The notes: generated by a model not told the origin, from the sequence alone. A DNA stretch of 38,983 bases from an uncultured Ruminococcus sp. (GCA_900540005.1 UQEM01000006.1:1-38983), one strand, 5' to 3'; shown: positions 30,272-38,927, numbered from the stretch's first letter. Numbers and translations: made by a program.

Positions 30272-31903
30272 ATGAAAAAATTAGTTTCCGCAGTCACATC
30301 ACTCTGTATGGCTGCAACAATGATCGGTTCAGTAGTACCTGCTGTAACAAGTGCTGCTGACGCAAAGAAGGGCTTTTCTATCAAGGCCTATGCAGATTCC
30401 GATTCAAAGTATGCATCGGAAGGCTCAAAGGTAACTGTTTCTAAGGAAGATATCGCTGCTGGTGACGTTACAGTCCCCTGCGCTATATATCTCTCAGAGA
30501 ACACACCTGATACCGAAGCTTTCAGCGTTCAGCTTACAGTAAATTCTGAGGACGGAGACGCAAGCGGCGTTAAGTTTAAGGGTTATGAAACAAGTGCAAA
30601 CTACTTCGCGAATAACAAGGAGTTCACAACTACTGCTGGTACAATCAGCACAAAGAAGTTCATGTCTTTCGCAGGCACTGTTAACAGCAGAGGCGTTTAC
30701 AAGCCGGCTGGCGGTACATCTATTCTTTCTGTAGATGACAAGCAGATCTCTGCAGGCACTAAAAATGCTTACCTTGGATACACTTGGACAACAACTGATA
30801 CATATAAATGGCTCGGTGACACATCTGATAAGTTCCCGATCGTTGTATTTGATGTTACAATTCCTCAGGGCAGCGAGGGCACATACACTCTTGACTTCTG
30901 TAACTACAACACAGATGCAAGCGGCAAGAACCTCAATCCTTCCTGCATGATTGAGAACAAGGATCCCGGCAGATTCGCTAACTACGAAGGCTACCTCAGC
31001 AACCTTGATCTCAACACAATGACAATCGTTGTTGGCGATAGTGCTCCCGCAACAACAACTACAACAAAAACACCTACAACAACTACAACTACAGCAGCAC
31101 CTGTAGTAACTACAACAACTACAGCTCCTTCAACAGGCGATGCAGAGATCTCACTCGACCTTGGCAACTACAAGGTTAAGCCCGGTCAGACATTCGACGT
31201 TGAAGTAAAGATTGACTGCCACAACAACGCTGTTTCAGCAGGTGGCGTAACATACGCGATCGAATCTCCCCTTGAGATCACAGAGCTCTTAGATTACTCA
31301 CCCGCTCTTGATGACCGTGATGTTATGGTTAACCTGGCAACTAAGAAGATGAATTTCACATCTCTCGTAGATAGTGAACCTTCAGTAATCAGATCAGACG
31401 ATGCTCTTATGATCGTTTCAGTATCTGTTCCTGCGAACACACCTGCAGGCGATTACAAGATCAGCATTACAGATGCTAAGCTCTTTAAGGGCAACAGATC
31501 TGCTACTTGGAACACAGAGATCCTTAATGGTACAATTACAGTTGAGGGCAATACACCAGCTACTACAACCACAACTTCTTCGGCAACAACTACAAAAACT
31601 TCTACAACATCTTCAAGCACAACATCTTCTAAGACAACAACTTCCACAACTACAACATCTACAACAACAGTTCCCGGTACACCTAACTATGGTGATACAA
31701 ACTGCGATGGCAAGGTAAATGTTGCTGACGTTGTTCTCCTTAACAAGTGGCTCGCAGACAACAAGTCCTACAACCTCACAGCACAGGGCGCTCTCAATGC
31801 AGACTGCTTCAATCCTAAGGCTGGCAAGGACATCACATCTGCTGACTCTGATGCTATCATCAAGTCTATCGTTCACCTTGTAACTCTCCCTGTTCAGGGC
31901 TAA
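30272..31903 (+). CDS. scaA: ScaA-like primary scaffoldin, one cohesin
   Basis: The 543-residue secreted protein has a signal peptide (about 1-29), then a 230-residue domain (about 30-262) that I do not recognise, although its strand pattern is loosely cohesin-like. Next come a Thr-rich linker, one cohesin (about 290-425), a second Thr/Ser linker (about 430-470) and a dockerin (about 474-540; GDTNCDGKVNVADVVLL, then NADCFNPKAGKDITSADSDAI with an inserted second loop). R. flavefaciens ScaA has two or three cohesins, so this is a reduced version. The cohesin is almost identical to the first cohesin of the next gene. Its dockerin should bind the second-type cohesins of ScaB. GAAAGG precedes the ATG; scaB starts 51 bp downstream. 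Confidence 0.88.
   Translation: MKKLVSAVTSLCMAATMIGSVVPAVTSAADAKKGFSIKAYADSDSKYASEGSKVTVSKEDIAAGDVTVPCAIYLSENTPDTEAFSVQLTVNSEDGDASGVKFKGYETSANYFANNKEFTTTAGTISTKKFMSFAGTVNSRGVYKPAGGTSILSVDDKQISAGTKNAYLGYTWTTTDTYKWLGDTSDKFPIVVFDVTIPQGSEGTYTLDFCNYNTDASGKNLNPSCMIENKDPGRFANYEGYLSNLDLNTMTIVVGDSAPATTTTTKTPTTTTTTAAPVVTTTTTAPSTGDAEISLDLGNYKVKPGQTFDVEVKIDCHNNAVSAGGVTYAIESPLEITELLDYSPALDDRDVMVNLATKKMNFTSLVDSEPSVIRSDDALMIVSVSVPANTPAGDYKISITDAKLFKGNRSATWNTEILNGTITVEGNTPATTTTTSSATTTKTSTTSSSTTSSKTTTSTTTTSTTTVPGTPNYGDTNCDGKVNVADVVLLNKWLADNKSYNLTAQGALNADCFNPKAGKDITSADSDAIIKSIVHLVTLPVQG
31178..31353 (+). repeat. 176-bp perfect direct repeat, copy 1 (scaA cohesin)
   Basis: Identical base for base to 32153-32328 (offset 975 bp). 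Similarity continues at a lower but still very high level over about 31139-31545, that is, the whole cohesin. It indicates recent duplication or gene conversion. Confidence 0.93.
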
Positions 31904-31954
31904 GCTTTAAATATTAAATTAAATAGAGCTTAATGCTCGGAAAGGAAATGCACG

Positions 31955-34900
31955 ATGAAGAAACTGCTTTCAGCAGTTACATCCGTTGTCATGAGCTTAA
32001 CGCTCATGACAGGTGCATTTACTTCACCTGTTAGTGCTGCCGGTGGTATGACTGCTGTGCAGCCTAACGTTAGTATAGGTGAAGTATCGGGTGTTGCTGC
32101 TAACAAAAAGGCTGATGCTGAGGTTTCACTCGACCTTGGTAATTACAAGGTCAAGCCCGGTCAGACATTCGACGTTGAAGTAAAGATTGACTGCCACAAC
32201 AACGCTGTTTCAGCAGGTGGCGTAACATACGCGATCGAATCTCCCCTTGAGATCACAGAGCTCTTAGATTACTCACCCGCTCTTGATGACCGTGATGTTA
32301 TGGTTAACCTGGCAACTAAGAAGATGAACTTCACATCCCTCGTAGATAGTGAACCTTCAGTAATCAGATCAGACGATGCGCTTATGATCGTTTCAGTATC
32401 TGTTCCTGAGAACACACCTGCAGGAGATTACAAGATCAGCATTACAGATGCTAAGATCTTTAAGGGCAACAGATCTGCTACTTGGAACACAGAAGTTCTT
32501 AATGGTATAATCACAGTTGAAGACGATGTTACAACAACATCTACAACAACTAAGGCTATTACTACCACAATAACCACTACAACTACTACAAGCACAACAA
32601 CTTCAAGAGCAACAACAACTACAACAGCCGCTGCTACAACTACTACCACAACAACAGTTCTTCCTGCTACTGGTACAGTTGAGTGGGTAATTCCTACTGT
32701 TGAGGCTCAGCCCGGCGATAAGGTAACTATGGACGTTACTGTTAAGGGTTCTTCACTTTCAGTTGCCGGTGCTCAGTTCGATGTTGACGCTGCTTCACCT
32801 ATCGAGTACAACTCGGCTACAGGTTCTGCTGCTTACGATTCCACACTCGTTGCTAACAACGATACTCAGGAATTCGCATTCGGTCAGGGCGTAGGCAACG
32901 GCGTTACAGCTAAGAATGACGATGTTGTTCTTACTCTTACTTACACAGTTCCGAACGGCACTGCTGACGGAACATATCCTGTAACATGGGATAACGCATT
33001 TATCACAGACACAAACGGACTGGATGTAACGGATAAGGTTACTCTTACAGACGGCGCTATCATCGTTAAGGCTCCTAAGTTTGACGGTGAGATCGCATGG
33101 GTTCTCGATAAGGTAACTGCTAAGCCGGGCGAGACAGTATCACTCAGAGCTATCGTTTCTGATCCTGACGGAGCTGCTCTTCCTGTAGCCGGTGCACAGT
33201 TCAATATCAACGCTGCTTCTCCTATCGAGTATGTTTCAATCGATGGAACTACAGCTTATGATTCAAAGGTCGTTTCTAACGATTCTCTCAAGGAATTTGC
33301 TTTCGGCAATGGCGTAGGTAATGGTGTAGCTGCTGCGGACGGCTCAGTCGTTCTCACACTTACATACACAGTTCCTGACAATTGCCCTGCAGGCGAATAT
33401 CCTGTTAAGTGGTCTGATGCATTCATCAGCGACACAAACGGAAATTCTCTCACAGATCAGATCTCACTCGTTGACGGTCTCATCACAGTAGAGGATACAA
33501 CAATTGAAGGCAAAGTTACATGGACAATTCCTGAGAAGATAGCAAGACCCGGTGATGTTGTTGAAATGGAAGTACTCGTTTCAGACAGCTCGGTTCCCGG
33601 ACTCCCTGTAGCAGGCGCTCAGTTCAATATCAACGCTGCTGATCCTATCGGCTACGTTGCTGCAACAGGTTCTTCTGCTTACGGAGATACTCTCGTTGCT
33701 AACGATTCCACAAAGGAATTTGCATTCGCTAATGTTGACGGCAAGGGTACTGCAGCAACTGACGGTTCTGTAGTTCTCAAGCTCACATACACAGTTCCTA
33801 AGGACTGCAAGGCTGGCGAATATCCCGTTGAGTGGTCTAACGCATTCATCTCTGATGAGTACGGCAGAGACATCACTTCAATGGTAAAGCTTGTTGACGG
33901 TAAGATTATTGTTGTTGAGGATACAACAACTACTACAACTACAACTTCTACAACAACTACCACAAGCACAACTACATCAACTACAACTTCTACAACAACT
34001 ACAACAACAAGCACAACAACTACTACAACCACAACTACAACAACTACTGTTACAACTCAGGAAGGTGCTATCATCTGGAGAGCTGAAACAGTAACTGCTA
34101 AGCCCGGTGATACAGTAAAGCTCAACGTTAAGGTTGTTGACAACAGAAACGTTGGTCTCAAGGTCGGCGGTGCTCAGTTCGTAATCAACAATGCAAGCCC
34201 GATCGAATATGTTTCGGCTGAAGGCTCTGTAGCTTACGACGACACTCTTGTAGCAAACGATTCCACAAAGGAATTCGCATTTGCTGACGCTATGGGTTCT
34301 GCAACAGCAGGCGCTAATGACGCTGATGTAATCACTCTTACATACAAGGTTCCTGATGATTGTGCAGCAGGCAGATATCCTGTAACAATTGACAACCTCT
34401 TTGTAAGTGATGAAAACGGCATTGACATCTCTCTCAAGGTTATCCCTGAGGACGGTGCAATTATCGTTGAAGTTCCTACTACAACTACAACGACAACTAC
34501 AACAACTACCACCACAACAACAACTACAAGCACTACTACATCAACAACAACTTCTACTACAAGCACAACAACTACAACCACAACAACCACAACAACTACT
34601 ACCACAACAACTACAACTACAACAACAGGCACAACAACAACTATCCAGCCCGGTGCAATTGTTTGGAGAATCGATACTGTAACCGCTAAGCCCGGTGACA
34701 CAGTAACACTCAACATGGTTGTTGAGGATCCTAACGCAGTTGCTCTTAAGGTCGGCGGTGCTCAGTTCATAATCAAGGGAACATCTCCTATCGATTATGA
34801 GACAGCTGATGGTTCTGCTGCTTACGGTGATACCCTCGTAGCAAACCACACAAATAATGAGTACGCATTTGCAAACGCTAACGGCTCTTCTACTGTAGGC

Positions 34901-36106
34901 GCTGACGGCGCAAATGTAATCACACTTACATATAAGGTTCCTGATGATTGTGCAGCAGGCAGATATCCTGTAACAATCAGCGACCTCTTTGTAAGCGACG
35001 AGAACGGCAATGATATCACAAGCAGCATTATTACTTATAATGGTGCGATCATCATTGAAGCTCCCACAACAACTACAACTACCACTACCACAACAACTAC
35101 TACCACAACAACTACAACATCAACAACAACTGCTGACACAACAACTACAACAACTTCTACAACTACAAGCACAACAACTACAACAACTTCCGGCACAACA
35201 ACATCTGACACAACAACAACTACTACAACAACTTCTGGCACAACAACATCTGACACAACAACAACTACAACATCAACAACAACTTCCGGCACAACTACAA
35301 CAACAACTACAACTACCAGTGGCACAACCACAACAACCACAACTTCTGTAGTTGAGGTTTATGCTGAGATCGAAACAACTGAAGGTTACTACTTCAGCCA
35401 CGATAACGGCACTCGCGCTAACGGTGTTGAAGGCGGCTTCTCCAAGAATCAGATCACAAGCATCAAGCTCTACAACGTTCTCAGCAATGGTGAAACAGTT
35501 GAAGTAGACGCTGATCCTTCAAAGATCAACTTCAATGGCGAAACACCTTATACACAGTACACAGCAAGAGAACATGCAGGCGCACCTACTCGTGATGAGT
35601 TCATCTACAATGTACCTGTTTACTATCAGCTCGACGATACAACAAATATCCAGCTCAGAGCTAAGAGCACTGACGGCAACGCCGGTGAACCTCTTACAAT
35701 TGAAGCTTACATTGGTGTAAAGGGCGATACTGACCTCAACAACATTGTTGACTCAAGAGACTCTTCTGCGATACTCACATACTACGCAAACATCATGACT
35801 GTTAACTATACTCCTGAAACCCGTCAGCTTTCAACGAGCAAACTGGTAACAGGCCCTGATGATAAGCTTGATAACCTCGCAGCATTACTTGCTGACGTTA
35901 ATGCAAATGAGTGGGCAGAGGACAACTGGAAGCTTACAAGAGCCGATAGAACAAACCTGGAGACAGGCGCAGCGATCGACTCTCGTGACGCATCTTATAT
36001 CCTCACATTCTATGCAGACCGTATTGCAACATCTAACCCGATCTTCAACCAGATGGATGATCAGCAGCTCTGGGATTACGTTGTTCCGGACAGATTTAAG
36101 GGTTAA
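31955..36106 (+). CDS. scaB: ScaB-like anchoring scaffoldin, six cohesins and XDoc
   Basis: The 1383-residue secreted protein has a signal peptide (about 1-29), cohesin 1 of ScaA type (about 55-188), then five cohesins of a second type at about 240-374, 378-515, 519-655, 704-841 and 900-1036. The second type shares (V/I)xWxxxxVxAxPGDxV and GAQFxIxxxxPIxY. Cohesins 2-4 are joined almost directly, while linkers of Thr/Ser separate 1-2, 4-5, 5-6 and 6-X. An X-module (about 1131-1255) and a dockerin (about 1257-1380) close the protein. There is no sortase signal, so attachment needs a partner such as ScaE. R. flavefaciens ScaB has seven to nine cohesins, also of two types. It is the last gene of the operon, ending at a strong terminator. 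Confidence 0.9.
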   Translation: MKKLLSAVTSVVMSLTLMTGAFTSPVSAAGGMTAVQPNVSIGEVSGVAANKKADAEVSLDLGNYKVKPGQTFDVEVKIDCHNNAVSAGGVTYAIESPLEITELLDYSPALDDRDVMVNLATKKMNFTSLVDSEPSVIRSDDALMIVSVSVPENTPAGDYKISITDAKIFKGNRSATWNTEVLNGIITVEDDVTTTSTTTKAITTTITTTTTTSTTTSRATTTTTAAATTTTTTTVLPATGTVEWVIPTVEAQPGDKVTMDVTVKGSSLSVAGAQFDVDAASPIEYNSATGSAAYDSTLVANNDTQEFAFGQGVGNGVTAKNDDVVLTLTYTVPNGTADGTYPVTWDNAFITDTNGLDVTDKVTLTDGAIIVKAPKFDGEIAWVLDKVTAKPGETVSLRAIVSDPDGAALPVAGAQFNINAASPIEYVSIDGTTAYDSKVVSNDSLKEFAFGNGVGNGVAAADGSVVLTLTYTVPDNCPAGEYPVKWSDAFISDTNGNSLTDQISLVDGLITVEDTTIEGKVTWTIPEKIARPGDVVEMEVLVSDSSVPGLPVAGAQFNINAADPIGYVAATGSSAYGDTLVANDSTKEFAFANVDGKGTAATDGSVVLKLTYTVPKDCKAGEYPVEWSNAFISDEYGRDITSMVKLVDGKIIVVEDTTTTTTTTSTTTTTSTTTSTTTSTTTTTTSTTTTTTTTTTTTVTTQEGAIIWRAETVTAKPGDTVKLNVKVVDNRNVGLKVGGAQFVINNASPIEYVSAEGSVAYDDTLVANDSTKEFAFADAMGSATAGANDADVITLTYKVPDDCAAGRYPVTIDNLFVSDENGIDISLKVIPEDGAIIVEVPTTTTTTTTTTTTTTTTTSTTTSTTTSTTSTTTTTTTTTTTTTTTTTTTTTGTTTTIQPGAIVWRIDTVTAKPGDTVTLNMVVEDPNAVALKVGGAQFIIKGTSPIDYETADGSAAYGDTLVANHTNNEYAFANANGSSTVGADGANVITLTYKVPDDCAAGRYPVTISDLFVSDENGNDITSSIITYNGAIIIEAPTTTTTTTTTTTTTTTTTTSTTTADTTTTTTSTTTSTTTTTTSGTTTSDTTTTTTTTSGTTTSDTTTTTTSTTTSGTTTTTTTTTSGTTTTTTTSVVEVYAEIETTEGYYFSHDNGTRANGVEGGFSKNQITSIKLYNVLSNGETVEVDADPSKINFNGETPYTQYTAREHAGAPTRDEFIYNVPVYYQLDDTTNIQLRAKSTDGNAGEPLTIEAYIGVKGDTDLNNIVDSRDSSAILTYYANIMTVNYTPETRQLSTSKLVTGPDDKLDNLAALLADVNANEWAEDNWKLTRADRTNLETGAAIDSRDASYILTFYADRIATSNPIFNQMDDQQLWDYVVPDRFKG
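32153..32328 (+). repeat. 176-bp perfect direct repeat, copy 2 (scaB cohesin 1)
   Basis: Second copy of the repeat at 31178-31353. The offset of 975 bp is a multiple of three, and both copies are read in the same frame. Confidence 0.93.
33920..35345 (+). repeat. Low-complexity Thr-linker DNA in scaB
   Basis: Three blocks of ACA/ACT/ACC codons (about 33920-34055, 34475-34640 and 35065-35340) encode poly-Thr linkers with interspersed Ser, Gly-Thr and Ser-Asp-Thr units. The last block contains repeated SGTTTSDTTTTT units. An earlier, more varied Thr linker lies at about 32525-32670. Such linkers are flexible and often O-glycosylated in cellulosomes. The repeats are prone to slippage and to misassembly. 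Confidence 0.85.
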
Positions 36107-36122
36107 TCTGTAATATGTTTAG

Positions 36123-36149
36123 AAAAGCAGACCTTCGGGTCTGCTTTTT
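36123..36149 (+). terminator. Terminator of the scaC-scaA-scaB operon
   Basis: An 11-bp perfect stem AAAAGCAGACC / GGTCTGCTTTT with a UUCG tetraloop and a T run. It separates scaB from the downstream XDoc gene. Confidence 0.96.
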
Positions 36150-36184
36150 CTTATAATGGAAAGACTTATGGCAGCAATTCCATA

Positions 36185-36242
36185 TTGACGCTTTCGGCCT
36201 ATTGTGGTATACTGTACACAGACGAAAAACAATGGTTTTTCG
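36185..36242 (+). promoter_or_regulatory. Upstream promoter with immediate hairpin
   Basis: TTGACG (36185-36190), a 17-bp spacer and TATACT (36208-36213). Just past the expected start site lies a perfect 8-bp hairpin CGAAAAAC-AATG-GTTTTTCG (36223-36242). It is either a first promoter of the XDoc gene with a 5' stabilising hairpin, or a short RNA. Confidence 0.55.
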
Positions 36243-36343
36243 CAGAAATATGTAAAACGGAAGCTATGTACAACTTGTGAAATAAGCACAAAAACTCCTT
36301 TGAATAATCCTCAATTATTTTATAAAAAAATACCCCTTTAAAC

Positions 36344-36372
36344 TTGACTTATTTCCATTTATGTGATAAAAT
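36344..36372 (+). promoter_or_regulatory. Proximal promoter of the cttA-position gene
   Basis: TTGACT (36344-36349), a 17-bp spacer and TAAAAT (36367-36372), extended by TG at 36364. The 125-nt leader holds two tiny ORFs (ATG at 36379, 8 codons plus stop; ATG at 36406, 5 codons plus stop), neither with a ribosome site. Confidence 0.75.
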
Positions 36373-36503
36373 TAAGTTATGAATTTTGGAGATTGGTGTA
36401 TGTAAATGCGCCCGTATGCCTGAAATCGGCTCTGCAAAGAGCGGGGATTGAACAGAATTTCTGCTTAGAAAGAGCAAAAAATATGTTAGAGAGGTATAGA
36501 ACA

Positions 36504-38849
36504 ATGAAGAATTCATTATTCAAGAGAGCCGTTGCCGCAGTTGCTACTGTTCCGCTCGCTCTCACACAGTGCTTGACCTGTACATCTTTTGCAGCTTCTA
36601 CTGATGCAGTAAAGGTGACCGGAGACGCGATTAAGGCTGAGGCAAGTGCAGACACTTCTGTTACACTTGACAATATGCTCTACATTGCTCCTGATGATGC
36701 TGATCAGAAGTCTGATTGGAATCTTACACTTAGCAGTGCTCTTGACAAAATCGTTTCAAACGGAAATACAACAGGAACACTTGACATCACTGGTTTTGCA
36801 AACGCACTTGCTTCGCGCGCTGGTCAGTATTCAGATCTTGCTAAGGCAATGTTCGCTCAGGTCGAAGGCGTTGCTTACAGAGTAACTGATGACGGAGATA
36901 TCCTTGTTGCAGCTAAGGTTAATAACCTTGCAGCAGCTCTCCAGAGCGATGTAAACAAGGCCCTCGGTAAGAAAGTTAAGGAGCTTGCTGATAAGTACAA
37001 TGCTCCCGAGCTTGCAAATATCGACTTTGCAAAGGTTGATATTTCAGGTACAGTAGAGGTTACTATCAAGACTTCTGAGCTCGCAGGCGGCACAAAGTTC
37101 ACTGTTGATGTTGCTTTCACAGCAGAAGACGGCAAGACATACACAGTTTATGATGCTATCAATACATATGCTGCCGGCAAGCTTGCTGAACTCAAGAACA
37201 CAGCTTACACAACAATTGATTCTATCGATGGAATCGATAAGGATGCTGTAAAGGCTGACGTAGATGCTGCAATGGCAGAATACGTTAATATGTTCAATAC
37301 AGCAACAAAGAATTTAGGCAAGGTATTCACTGCTAACAGATCAAAGACAGATACAAATGTTGCAGGTCTTATTTCTGCTGCTAAGAACTACCTCAAGAAG
37401 AACTATAATAAGACTTTCACAGGTTCTACTGCTTCTGAGGTTCTCGCTACAAACACAGTAGGCGGACTTTACAACAATGCACTCGCTCAGATCAATGCAG
37501 CAGCTTCACCTTACACAGTTGATGTTGATGCAGCAACACTCGGTGCATTCCTTGACTCACTCACAAATGTTGATTACTCGATCGCTGGCGGTGTAGGTTC
37601 ACTTTCAGGCAGATTTGAGGATGCTGAGAAGGAAGCTGTTAAGGCTTACGTTGAGGCACAGGGCAATGTATTTGTTGATTCTTACAAGGAGATTACAGGC
37701 GTTGTTGATTTCGGCGGCATAAAGGCTGCTGATGCAAGTTCTGTATCTGTTGAAGTTAAGAGAATTCTTGTAACTGAGACCACAACTACTACAACAACAG
37801 GTGATACAACGACAACAACTTCAACAACTACAACATCATCAGATACAACAACTACATCTGCAACTACAACGTCATCATCGAATACAACAACTACATCTGC
37901 AACCACAACATCGTCTGATACAACAACTACATCTGCAACTACAACATCGTCTGATACAACAACTACTTCTGCAACTACAACTTCATCATCAGATACAACA
38001 ACTACATCTACAACCACAACTTCATCATCAGATACAACAACTACATCTACAACCACAACATCGTCGAATACAACTACTACAACTACTACAACTACCACAA
38101 CAACTACTAATGTAGTTACAAGTGTAAGTACTTACTATGTAACAGCTGATACAGATTATGCTTTCTACCTCAACACTGAGGAGACATTCAGCGAGGAACA
38201 GGTTAAGAACGCTAAGGTTCACGTTTCTTACGTTGATGTTACTACAGATGAGGAAGGAAACGTTGTTTCTGTTGGCAATCCTGTAGAGGAAGATATTGAT
38301 ATCGCAAACATTGGTTTCGGCGATGCAACTCCTGAAAACACATATGTTGCAGACAGAACTGACGGCTTTGATTATGATGTAACTCTTACTTACGAGGGCG
38401 AGGACATCACTGCTCCTGACGGCACAGTTCTCCTTGCAAACGGTGCTGCTCTTGCAAACGAGGCTGGAGAGAAGATCACTGTTAAGGCATACATCGGCGT
38501 AAAGGGCGATGCAAACCTCGACAATAAGGTTGACGCTGTTGACGCATCTGCGATCCTTACTTACTATGCAACCCTTCTTACAGGTCAGTCTGCTGAGGAA
38601 ACAGTTCTTTCAACAAGCCAGCTTGCTAAGAATGATCCTGTCTATGAACAGTTCGCTGCATTCCTTGCAGACGTAAATGCTCCTCTTAGCGATAGAGCAA
38701 AGACTAAGGAAGACAGAGGTACAGAACTCAATTCAATTGACTCTTCTTACATCCTTACATTTGCCGCTGACAGAGCTGCTACTGAAAACGAGAAGTACAA
38801 CACTCTTACAGACAAGGAACTTTGGGAGCTTGTTCTTGGCAACAAGTAA
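36504..38849 (+). CDS. Secreted XDoc protein at the cttA position
   Basis: The 781-residue protein has a signal peptide (about 1-31), an N-terminal region of about 390 residues with no recognised domain, a Thr/Ser linker (about 425-536), an X-module (about 537-665) and a dockerin (about 668-775). The XDoc shares AYIGVKGD, VDxxDxSAILTYYA, LADVNA, SYILTFxADRxAT and DxxLWxxV with ScaB, so both probably dock on the same anchor. In R. flavefaciens this position encodes CttA, a two-CBM cellulose-binding protein. Here the N-terminal region is Ala/Lys/Asp-rich, partly helical, and has a single Trp, unlike most CBMs. It may be a divergent CttA or a new cell-surface function. The start at 36504 has AGAGAGG upstream and gives a clean signal peptide; a 47-codon longer frame is rejected. 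Confidence 0.82.
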   Translation: MKNSLFKRAVAAVATVPLALTQCLTCTSFAASTDAVKVTGDAIKAEASADTSVTLDNMLYIAPDDADQKSDWNLTLSSALDKIVSNGNTTGTLDITGFANALASRAGQYSDLAKAMFAQVEGVAYRVTDDGDILVAAKVNNLAAALQSDVNKALGKKVKELADKYNAPELANIDFAKVDISGTVEVTIKTSELAGGTKFTVDVAFTAEDGKTYTVYDAINTYAAGKLAELKNTAYTTIDSIDGIDKDAVKADVDAAMAEYVNMFNTATKNLGKVFTANRSKTDTNVAGLISAAKNYLKKNYNKTFTGSTASEVLATNTVGGLYNNALAQINAAASPYTVDVDAATLGAFLDSLTNVDYSIAGGVGSLSGRFEDAEKEAVKAYVEAQGNVFVDSYKEITGVVDFGGIKAADASSVSVEVKRILVTETTTTTTTGDTTTTTSTTTTSSDTTTTSATTTSSSNTTTTSATTTSSDTTTTSATTTSSDTTTTSATTTSSSDTTTTSTTTTSSSDTTTTSTTTTSSNTTTTTTTTTTTTTNVVTSVSTYYVTADTDYAFYLNTEETFSEEQVKNAKVHVSYVDVTTDEEGNVVSVGNPVEEDIDIANIGFGDATPENTYVADRTDGFDYDVTLTYEGEDITAPDGTVLLANGAALANEAGEKITVKAYIGVKGDANLDNKVDAVDASAILTYYATLLTGQSAEETVLSTSQLAKNDPVYEQFAAFLADVNAPLSDRAKTKEDRGTELNSIDSSYILTFAADRAATENEKYNTLTDKELWELVLGNK
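37838..38070 (+). repeat. Tandem 33-36 bp Ser/Thr linker repeats
   Basis: About seven units encode (S)SDTTTTSATTT or close variants (SSNTTTT, STTTT). Whole-unit gain or loss keeps the frame, so linker length may vary between strains. Confidence 0.88.
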
Positions 38850-38866
38850 TTATTAAAACGCATTCT

Positions 38867-38891
38867 ATCTGCCGTCACAACGGCGGCAGAT
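38867..38891 (+). terminator. Hairpin between XDoc gene and next gene
   Basis: ATCTGCCG / CGGCAGAT (8 bp, 9-nt loop) followed by AAAATAAATTAATTTTTTG. The T run is displaced by 11 nt, so this is a weak terminator or an attenuator before the next gene. Confidence 0.5.
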
Positions 38892-38927
38892 AAAATAAAT
38901 TAATTTTTTGAAAGGAAATAAATCATT

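Noticed and set aside
33679..35340. Long minus-strand ORFs of almost pure valine opposite the scaB linkers
   Set aside because: They are the complement of ACA/ACT threonine codons and have no independent coding signals; the same holds for 37682-38098.
37801..38100. CRISPR-like array
   Set aside because: The regular repeats are in-frame Thr/Ser codons of a linker; there are no unique spacers, and no cas genes are in the window.
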